A DNA stretch of 64,000 bases from Lampropedia puyangensis (GTDB lineage Bacteria > Pseudomonadota > Gammaproteobacteria > Burkholderiales > Burkholderiaceae_C), in contig NZ_STFG01000001.1 in assembly GCF_004833285.1 (NCBI RefSeq), positions 124,001 through 188,000 of the forward strand. Direction: 5' to 3'. Below, piece by piece: positions 24,249-30,863 of this stretch (its first letter is position 1; every line of letters starts with the position of its first letter). Position numbers and translations under genes: made by a program. The notes beneath the pieces were generated by a model. The model saw only the letters and a program-made list of their open reading frames with translations, searched no databases and was not told the DNA's origin.

Positions 24249-26732
24249 TTAGAACTTGCCTCGTAAAGTCAACAAGGCGTTGCGGGGTGTGCCGTAGTTG
24301 TTGCGGTTTTCAATATAGCTGGCGTATTCGTAATAGGTTTTATCAAAGATGTTGTTGATAGAAAGTGCCAGCGACCATTGGCGGTTGAAGTCGTATGCAA
24401 TGCGACTGTTCCATATGCTGTATGCAGGTCTGCGTACGCCGGAGATGCTGTTGGCCATGGCACTTTGTGCACTCACTCCTGCTCCAAAACTCACACCATT
24501 CCACTCACCGGGCAGCCGGTAATCACTCCATACGCGTAGCAAATGACGAGGTGTATCTTCGTTGAAGGTTTGGCCTGCGTTGGCAGGGTCTCGCACATAC
24601 TTGTTGCGGTTGTAGGTGTAACCGGCCGAGATTTGCCAATGGGGTGTCAGCGCGCCATGCAGTTCGGCTTCTACCCCTTGGCTGCGTACTTTGCCAGCGG
24701 CACGGTAGCAATAGCCGCCATCGCAAACGCGCCCGGCATCCCGGTCTTCAATGGCGCGGTTGGTTTGATCAATGCGGTACAAGGCCAGGGATGCGTTCAG
24801 GCGCCCATCCAGCAGTTCACCCTTGATACCGGCTTCGTAGTTGGCCCCCACAATGGGTTTGAGCACGCTGCCGTCTTGCGCTGTGGTGGTTTGCGGTTGA
24901 AAGACATCGGCATAACTGGCATAGGTTGACCACTGGGGGGTTAGCGCGTATACCACCCCTAAAAATGGGGTGAACTCCCCACTCTTCTTGGCATTGCTTG
25001 CGCTGTACCACGTAGTGGCTTGGGTTGTGAACAGGCTTTCAAACCAGCTGATGCGCCCACCGCTGACCAATGTCAGGCGAGGGGTAATTTCGCTGCGCAG
25101 TTGAGCGTAAACCCCTTTCTGGGTATGCGGCGCATAACGCGATTGGCGTTGTGTATCAGGGAATTCGGATGGCAATGCCACATCAGGATTGGGATTGAAC
25201 ACATCAATGTCGCCCAAGCCATAGGCGTAGGCAATGCGGTCGTTGCTGCGCAAGCGCGACAGGCTCACGCCTGCCGTCAATTGCTGATTCATTCCCAATA
25301 GGTCAAAACGGCCATTGATGTGGGCATCCAAGCCCATGTGGCGTGAAGACTTGTCGTAGTTCCATGCGTTTCCAACAGCTCCGTTTAACGTGATTGGATC
25401 CACAGCGCCAGTGCTGTCCATCACGGTAGTCAGGCTGGTTTCTCGTACATAGGCTGCTGCGACTTTGAGCTGCCAATCGGCATTGATGCGCTGGGCCACA
25501 TCGGCAAAAAACTGTGTTTCATCACGGTCCCAGCGGTTCCAGTTAGCCCCTAGAAAAGTCGAGCGCGGTAAATCCAGCGAACGGCCATCGCTATAGCGTG
25601 GCAAACCACCAAAAAACGGGGTCGAACGTACGCGTGCAATCAGCACTCCGGCACCCAGCGTGGTGTCACTCGTGAGGTCATAGTCCACCGCCAGGTAGGC
25701 GTTGGTGTTTTTCTCATCGACAACATCGATAAAGGAATCCTTGGCGTCATAGTCCAGCACTGCGCGGGCCCGCAAGCTGCCATCGGTGTTCAGTGCGCTA
25801 CCGGCATCGAGCATGCCCCCATAGTGGCCCCAAGATCTTGCGCGCGCCTCCAACAGAACCTGCTTTTCAACGGTTGGGCGCTTGCGTACCAGATTGATCG
25901 AGCCTGAGGGCGACCCCGCACCTTCAAACAGGCCTTGCGCACCGCGCAATACTTCAACACGGTCCAAATGCGCGGTACTGCCGCTAAAGCTATTGCCCAC
26001 ACCGTAGTAACCGCGTGAGAGTGGCAAACCGTCGTATTGCACGTTCGCGATTTTGAAGCCACGTGCAGAATAATTGCGTCCACCATCAGCCACTTCGCTA
26101 ATCATGATGCCTGTAGTGTTCTCCATCACCTCACTGATGGAGTTCAGGTTCTGATCGTCAAGCCGCTGGCGTGTGACGACTGTGACGGATTGAGGAATCT
26201 CTTTAAGCGCTTGTTCAGACTTGCCGATCGTTGCGGCGCGGCTGCCATAACTTCCAGTTCCTTCAGTAGTGCCACTGGAGTGGGCTGATGCGGTTACCGT
26301 CACTTCTGGTAATGACGCTTCGTTGGCCCCAGTCTGCTTTCCTGAGGGTTGGATTTGCCAAGCATTGCCGCTGCGCTTGGCTACCAAACCGCTGCCTTCG
26401 AGCAGGCGACTCAAGGCCTGTTCTAACGAAAAATTGCCTTGCAATGCAGGCGCAAACTTGCCTTCAGTCAAATGTGCTGCAAACAGCACTTGCGCCCCCG
26501 CTTGTTGTGCCAACGTATTCAACGCTGGCCCCAACGCTTGAGCAGGAACATGCAGTGTGATGTTGGCCGCCGCCGTTGCCTTAGCGCTGGTTTGCGCCAA
26601 AACGTTCGGGCAGAGCATGCACGCACCGCAAGCGGCAACAGCGACAGCTAGCCGTGTGAAAGCGCTGCGCCCAAGTGGTGGCGTTGTGCAAGTGGTTTGA
26701 GGGGGGGATTCAGATGAAAAATGCAGTGGCAT
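24249..26732 (-). CDS. TonB-dependent siderophore receptor with STN domain
   Basis: I chose the ATG at 26732 because AAGGAG precedes it at ideal spacing. The frame opens nine codons earlier. The protein has about 827 residues. A signal peptide (VAVAACGACMLCPNVLAQT) precedes an STN domain at about 58-132 (LHVPAQALGPALNTLAQQAG, LEQALSRLLEGSGLVAK). The TonB-box region LPEVTVTAS comes next. The plug has KEIPQSVTVVTRQRLDDQNL, and the barrel ends with NIFDKTYYEYASYIE and ALLTLRGKF. Upstream on the same strand are a sigma factor and a short FecR (28891-27276), with the CRISPR array in between. Downstream lies fecI 24154. Which pair it signals through is therefore ambiguous. Confidence 0.95.
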   Translation of the reverse strand: MPLHFSSESPPQTTCTTPPLGRSAFTRLAVAVAACGACMLCPNVLAQTSAKATAAANITLHVPAQALGPALNTLAQQAGAQVLFAAHLTEGKFAPALQGNFSLEQALSRLLEGSGLVAKRSGNAWQIQPSGKQTGANEASLPEVTVTASAHSSGTTEGTGSYGSRAATIGKSEQALKEIPQSVTVVTRQRLDDQNLNSISEVMENTTGIMISEVADGGRNYSARGFKIANVQYDGLPLSRGYYGVGNSFSGSTAHLDRVEVLRGAQGLFEGAGSPSGSINLVRKRPTVEKQVLLEARARSWGHYGGMLDAGSALNTDGSLRARAVLDYDAKDSFIDVVDEKNTNAYLAVDYDLTSDTTLGAGVLIARVRSTPFFGGLPRYSDGRSLDLPRSTFLGANWNRWDRDETQFFADVAQRINADWQLKVAAAYVRETSLTTVMDSTGAVDPITLNGAVGNAWNYDKSSRHMGLDAHINGRFDLLGMNQQLTAGVSLSRLRSNDRIAYAYGLGDIDVFNPNPDVALPSEFPDTQRQSRYAPHTQKGVYAQLRSEITPRLTLVSGGRISWFESLFTTQATTWYSASNAKKSGEFTPFLGVVYALTPQWSTYASYADVFQPQTTTAQDGSVLKPIVGANYEAGIKGELLDGRLNASLALYRIDQTNRAIEDRDAGRVCDGGYCYRAAGKVRSQGVEAELHGALTPHWQISAGYTYNRNKYVRDPANAGQTFNEDTPRHLLRVWSDYRLPGEWNGVSFGAGVSAQSAMANSISGVRRPAYSIWNSRIAYDFNRQWSLALSINNIFDKTYYEYASYIENRNNYGTPRNALLTLRGKF

Positions 26733-26860
26733 CAAAGGCTCCTTGAACAGCATGGCCATTCACAACGATCAATAAACGAAAGTGGTCAGAACCTATGTCG
26801 AACCCCGTGCAAGGAATCCCCTAGAGATATTTTCTAAAATTGAAACGAAATGAAACTGGA

Positions 26861-27068
26861 GTGCAAAGATGCCTATGCGGCAGAGCACATCATCGAGCGC
26901 TGCAACACCCCACAGCACACTTTCTGAGCTGCCTATGCGGCAGAGCACCAATCCGTGCTGGCCGGCAAAAGATCCTCGCTTTTCTGAGCTGCCTATGCGG
27001 CAGAGCACCGTCTGCCAGTCATCGCCCCCAGCAACAAGCTTTTCTGAGCTGCCTATGCGGCAGAGCAC
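26861..27068 (-). CRISPR. Orphan type I-F-like mini-CRISPR array (4 repeats, 3 spacers)
   Basis: The 28-bp repeats lie at 26861-26888 (degenerate), 26921-26948, 26981-27008 and 27041-27068. The three spacers are exactly 32 bp each. Every repeat contains the hairpin core ctgcctatgcggcag (5-bp stem, 5-base loop); the last three are identical. Read on the minus strand, repeats begin gtgctctgccgcataggcag and end agctcagaaa, the recognisable type I-F (Cas6f/Csy4) form. The degenerate copy is the leader-distal end in this orientation. The other flank (27069-27120) is AT-rich as expected of a leader. No cas gene is present in the window. The array separates a sigma/FecR pair from an STN receptor. 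Short open frames across it are artefacts of the repeats. Confidence 0.93.
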
Positions 27069-27275
27069 TAGGCCAATAGTGTGAAAATACTTTGATTTTT
27101 AAAGAACTTTTTTGATGAGGGCCTGCACTACCCTTATTGTAGTGGCTGCGCTAAGTGTTTGTTTTTCAATTTCTTTTTTGGATTCGCAAAAAAAGGGGCG
27201 CAAGCGGCCAGCGTGCATGGTTGTGGGGGAGGGAGATGTGTTTCCCCGCATGGCGCAGAAGTGGCTTGCGTGTGG

Positions 27276-28259
27276 TTACGGTCTAGGGTGTTGTGTGGGG
27301 GCGGTGTGAATGTCTACGCTGCCATCTGGTTGACGCAGCACTTGTAGGGGAAGAATTTGCCCAAGTTGAGTGAGCAGTTCGTCTGTATTGCTGCTATTGA
27401 AGACGCCTGATACCCGCAGGCTTGAGGCTTGCCCAGTCAGCGGTGCGTTGAGTAGGCGAATGGGGCTAGCATGGTAGCGCTGGATCTCGGCAATGGCTTG
27501 CTGTAAAGGGGTGTTGTCAAACACAAGCTGGCTGTGCTGCCAAGCGCTGGCGTTGCTTTGGTTGTGTTGGATTTGGGGCTGCAGTGTTGGCCAAACATAC
27601 GCAGGCAAATCAACTGCAATGCTGACTGTTTGGCCTGCAGTCAGGCGGATCGCAGGCATGCCTTGCTGAGTGGCGTTGGCGTTGCTCACATCAACGATGC
27701 CTTCTTGCACATTGACCACGGTTTGGGCCGTTTGGCGCCATACGTCAAACTGCGTACCCACAACCCTCACTTGCACTGTGCCAGAGGTTACGGTAAGGGG
27801 GCGCCATGTGGCGTGGGCCGCCTCAATGTGGGCACGTCCTTTTTCAAGGGTGGCTTGGCGCGAACGCAGGCGCCATTGCATGCGCATGCTGCTGGCGGTA
27901 TCGAGTGTGAGTTGGCTGCCATCGGCCAGAGGGACGTGCATGACTTGACCGACTGTGGTGGACCATTGTTCGGTGCGGTAGGTGGGGTTGAGCCACCATA
28001 CTCCTGCCACAAGCAGAGCGACCAGCGCACTACTGGCACCGATGCTGCGTGCTGATGGAGACTTACGGCGCGCAGCTGGGATGGGAAAGAGTTCCTGCAA
28101 CTGTGCCTGATGTGTAGCCAAGACAGTTTCTACCTGTGCAGAGTTCAATGCGGACGCCGATTCGGTTGGTGGTGCGCTATTGCTTTGAATAGGTTCGTTG
28201 GCGCTTTGGCCATGCTCTGCGGGCTGGTGCGCAGCGGGGTCAGGATGTTGGGTGCGCAT
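27276..28259 (-). CDS. FecR-like membrane regulator lacking the DUF4880 anti-sigma domain
   Basis: About 327 residues from the ATG at 28259; the frame opens nine codons earlier with TTG. Instead of DUF4880, the cytoplasmic part is about 70 residues rich in Pro, Ala, Ser and Gln (PAAHQPAEHGQSANEPIQS). One membrane helix follows (IGASSALVALLVAGVWWL, about 73-90). The FecR domain (VPLADGSQLTLDTASSMRM, VRVVGTQFDV) and C-terminal contact domain (SLRVSGVFNS, ILPLQVLRQPDGSVDIH) are intact. These periplasmic parts look closest to those of the sigma/FecR hybrid at 11320-12654 (VVGTQF, LPxQV, DGSxxxH). The sigma factor at 28319 ends about 60 bp upstream. The pair looks like an unfused version of the hybrid. 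Confidence 0.88.
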   Translation of the reverse strand: MRTQHPDPAAHQPAEHGQSANEPIQSNSAPPTESASALNSAQVETVLATHQAQLQELFPIPAARRKSPSARSIGASSALVALLVAGVWWLNPTYRTEQWSTTVGQVMHVPLADGSQLTLDTASSMRMQWRLRSRQATLEKGRAHIEAAHATWRPLTVTSGTVQVRVVGTQFDVWRQTAQTVVNVQEGIVDVSNANATQQGMPAIRLTAGQTVSIAVDLPAYVWPTLQPQIQHNQSNASAWQHSQLVFDNTPLQQAIAEIQRYHASPIRLLNAPLTGQASSLRVSGVFNSSNTDELLTQLGQILPLQVLRQPDGSVDIHTAPTQHPRP

Positions 28260-28318
28260 GGCCAGTTTGAGAAGCGATGGTCGCAATGGTCAGTGGTTGC
28301 AATGAAGCGCTCGTGCTT

Positions 28319-28891
28319 TTAAACGGTGCCCCAAACGTCGGCCATGGCGATGCGGCAGCACGCCAGGGCCACCCGAACGTGTCGCTCAACAGTGCGCACA
28401 GACATTGCCAGATGGTCTGCTGCGGCTTGTTGACTCCAGCCGTGGATACGGCAGAGCTCGAAGGCGTCACGGCAGCGCGGAGGCAGCGCTTCAATTGCGC
28501 AGGCCAATTGCTGCAGTTGTTGTGTGGCTTGCAGACGGGCTTCAGGTTGCGCGGACGCAGCAGCTGCAATGGTGAGGTATTGCTCGGTATCGTCTGCAGG
28601 AACTAATGGCTTGCGCCAAGTGTGTTCGCGGCGCAGCACATCAATTGCACGGCGTTGAGTCAGGGTGCGTAAAAATGCCAAGGGAATACGCACATCACTC
28701 AAACCGGGTTCTTCGCGCAACAATTGAAGGCAGACTTCATGCACTGCTTCGCGAGCGATGTCCTCCGCCGACAGGCCGCAACTGTGCGGGCTTCGCCAGT
28801 ATTGGCGACGTAGTGATTCCACCAAACCATCATAGTGGCGCACGAGGGCATGAATCAGTGACGTGGTATTGAGTTGACTGGCGGCTTGCAT
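28319..28891 (-). CDS. Divergent FecI-like ECF sigma factor
   Basis: A protein of 190 residues. Region 2 is recognisable but divergent (ALVRHYDGLVESLRRQYWRS, FLRTLTQRRAIDVLRREHTW). Region 4 is LPPRCRDAFELCRIHGWSQQ then LAMSVRTVERHVRVAL. The HG...Q pattern in region 4 is shared with the hybrid at 11320-12654. The other six sigma factors here have DG or EG instead. The gene is followed by the short FecR lacking DUF4880. Its promoter region is shared with the divergent fecI at 29028 and contains a Fur-like box. It probably controls the receptor at 26732 beyond the CRISPR array. Confidence 0.9.
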   Translation of the reverse strand: MQAASQLNTTSLIHALVRHYDGLVESLRRQYWRSPHSCGLSAEDIAREAVHEVCLQLLREEPGLSDVRIPLAFLRTLTQRRAIDVLRREHTWRKPLVPADDTEQYLTIAAAASAQPEARLQATQQLQQLACAIEALPPRCRDAFELCRIHGWSQQAAADHLAMSVRTVERHVRVALACCRIAMADVWGTV

Positions 28892-28978
28892 AGAGAGGCA
28901 ACCTGCAAGATCGCTAATGGCAATACGTTGAAGGCGAATAGGAAGTGAGCAAACGGGTCGCAGTATATCGGTAATTTT

Positions 28979-28997
28979 GTTAATGAGAATGGTTTGT
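28979..28997. promoter_or_regulatory. Fur-box-like site between divergent sigma genes
   Basis: gttaatgagaatggtttgt agrees at 12 of 19 positions with the Fur consensus by my count. It lies 87 bp upstream of the minus-strand sigma gene and 30 bp upstream of the GTG at 29028 on the plus strand, so one repressor site could silence both units. It overlaps earlier in-frame TTG/ATG codons, which is why the GTG start is preferred for the plus-strand gene. Confidence 0.55.
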
Positions 28998-29027
28998 ATC
29001 TATAATTGCCGATTTTCTGTTCATCCC

Positions 29028-29525
29028 GTGCAAGCCAACGTTGATCTCCTTTATGCAAGCCACCACCGATGGTTGCGCACTTGGTTGCACCATCGCATTG
29101 GGGATGCATTTCTCGCTGCAGATTTGACGCAGGATACATTTTTGCGGTTGTTTTTGGCGCGACGCGATTACTCAGGCCACGAACCAAAGGCTTTGCTAAC
29201 GACGATTGCCAAAGGCTTGGTTGTAGACCATTGGCGACGACAAGAAGTCGAGCGCGCCTACCTGGAGGCTTTGGCTCACCAGCCTGCAGCGCTGGCGCCA
29301 TCACCCGAGGAGCGTTTGATCGTGATTGAGGCGCTGGCGCGTATTGATGCCTTGCTGGCTGCAATGCCGCAGCGTACACGTGAGGTCTTTTTACTGGCCC
29401 AGCTGGATGGTCTGACGCTGGCGCAAATTGCTCAACGCACCGGCATGGCTGCTGTTACTGTGCGGCGGCATATTCACAAAGCCTTGGTTGCGTGCATGCT
29501 GGCCGTTGATGAAAGCGGTGAGTGA
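29028..29525 (+). CDS. fecI: FecI-family ECF sigma factor
   Basis: About 165 residues from the GTG at 29028 (VQANVDLLYASHHRWLRTWL). Upstream in-frame TTG and ATG codons fall in the Fur-like box and give non-homologous sequence. Region 2 (LHHRIGDAFLAADLTQDTFL, LLTTIAKGLVVDHWRRQEVE) and region 4 (MPQRTREVFLLAQLDGLTLA, GMAAVTVRRHIHKALVA) are canonical. It overlaps the fecR start (TGATG) and heads a compact fecI-fecR-receptor unit. Confidence 0.93.
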   Translation: MQANVDLLYASHHRWLRTWLHHRIGDAFLAADLTQDTFLRLFLARRDYSGHEPKALLTTIAKGLVVDHWRRQEVERAYLEALAHQPAALAPSPEERLIVIEALARIDALLAAMPQRTREVFLLAQLDGLTLAQIAQRTGMAAVTVRRHIHKALVACMLAVDESGE

Positions 29526-30649
29526 TGGCCTCACATTCAGACGCTGCTGCACAACAAGCCAATGTATTGCACGAAGCTGCGCAGTGGTTGCTGCGCTTGC
29601 ATTACGACACGCCTGCGGCGTCAGATCAATTGGCGTTTGAGCAATGGTTGGCACAAAGCGATACGCATGCCAACGCCTGGCAAAAAGCATTGAAAGTGCG
29701 CCAAATTTTTGAGGTGCTGCAAGAAGATTCTGCTGTTGGATGTGATGCCGCTGGCACTACTGCGAACAGTGACAATGGTGTGCGAGCGCATGCAGAGCCC
29801 GGGTGTCCACCGATGACTGGGCAGGCTCCTTCTGTCGCACAGCAGGCACTGAAAACGCTGGTGGCAGAAACACAAAGAAAGTCGCAGCAAGCACGCAGGC
29901 GAAACCTGCAATTGCTTGGTGCCTTGATGCTGGCTGCCCCGGCTTCATGGGTGGCATGGCGGAGTTCATCTTGGCAACAGTGGCGTGCCGATGTGGCCAC
30001 TTCAACAGGGCAACGCCACACGCAAATGCTGCCCGATGGATCACTATTGGTGCTCAATACGGGCTCGGCCGTTAATGTAGCGTTCAGCCCGAAAGAGCGA
30101 AGATTGCAGTTGCTTGCAGGTGAAATCTTGGTTACCACGCATGCAGATGCGGCAGCCCTTGCACCACACAGACAAGCGCCCATGCCACAGTCGCGCCCTT
30201 TTTTAATTGAAACAGCACAAGGCACCATACAGGCTTTGGGCACGCGCTTTAGCGTGCGCATTCTGGATGATGAGACCACACGCGTTGCGGTTTGGGAGCA
30301 TGCTGTTCAGGTGACTGTACGCCAAGGCACCACCCAACTGCTGCATGCACAACAGCAACTCGACTTTACACAGGCCAGTGCACAGGCGCCAGTGTTGGCC
30401 GATGTGCAAAGCACGTTGTGGCAAAACGGCATGTTGATGGCAAAAGACATGCGGCTTGACGCAGTAGTTGCGGAGTTGGCGCGCTACCGCCCAGGCTTTT
30501 TGCAGTGCGATCGGGCTGTTGGTGGTTTGCGTGTTTCCGGAGCCCTTTCACTGGATGACACTGATGCTGCACTGGCGTTGATTGCACAGAACCTGCCTGT
30601 GCGCATCGCCCAAAGAACGCGCTATTGGGTTACTGTTCTGGCCAGATAG
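29525..30649 (+). CDS. fecR: FecR-family anti-sigma factor
   Basis: The ATG at 29525 overlaps the sigma stop by one base (TGATG); a GTG one codon earlier is possible. About 374 residues. The DUF4880 domain is LHEAAQWLLRLHYDTPAASD, FEQWLAQSDTHANAW. A membrane helix lies near 125-145 (LLGALMLAAPASWVAW). The FecR domain is MLPDGSLLVLNTGSAVNVAF, TIQALGTRFSVRI, and the contact domain is LQCDRAVGGLRVSGALSL. It pairs with the sigma factor before it and the STN receptor after it. Confidence 0.95.
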   Translation: MASHSDAAAQQANVLHEAAQWLLRLHYDTPAASDQLAFEQWLAQSDTHANAWQKALKVRQIFEVLQEDSAVGCDAAGTTANSDNGVRAHAEPGCPPMTGQAPSVAQQALKTLVAETQRKSQQARRRNLQLLGALMLAAPASWVAWRSSSWQQWRADVATSTGQRHTQMLPDGSLLVLNTGSAVNVAFSPKERRLQLLAGEILVTTHADAAALAPHRQAPMPQSRPFLIETAQGTIQALGTRFSVRILDDETTRVAVWEHAVQVTVRQGTTQLLHAQQQLDFTQASAQAPVLADVQSTLWQNGMLMAKDMRLDAVVAELARYRPGFLQCDRAVGGLRVSGALSLDDTDAALALIAQNLPVRIAQRTRYWVTVLAR

Positions 30650-30673
30650 GCGGGGGCCGGATACAGCAGGCAT

Positions 30674-30691
30674 GGCAATGGGGGCCGTGCA
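30674..30691. repeat. 18-bp direct repeat, copy 2
   Basis: An identical copy of ggcaatgggggccgtgca found at 23608-23625. Here it lies 25 bp after the fecR stop, in the 214-bp gap before the receptor gene. Confidence 0.5.
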
Positions 30692-30863
30692 GGCACATTA
30701 TTTGAAGCCTAGGTGATCACTTTTTGTATCTCGTTCGGTAATGCATGGATGCAGTATGAAACACGCTTGTGCAATACGGTTTTCCTATACAAGGGGCGAT
30801 GGCGGGATGTTTCATCTGCAGTAAGTTGATCCTCACCACGCAGCTTCAAGGAGCCTCAGCACC

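Noticed and set aside
26861-27068. Tn7-like (type I-F3) transposon origin of the CRISPR array
   Set aside because: No tnsABC, tniQ, cas genes or transposon ends are visible on either side, only iron-signalling genes.
26793-27084. Several short overlapping open frames with repeated amino-acid blocks
   Set aside because: The repeats are the translated CRISPR repeats; no real protein is indicated.
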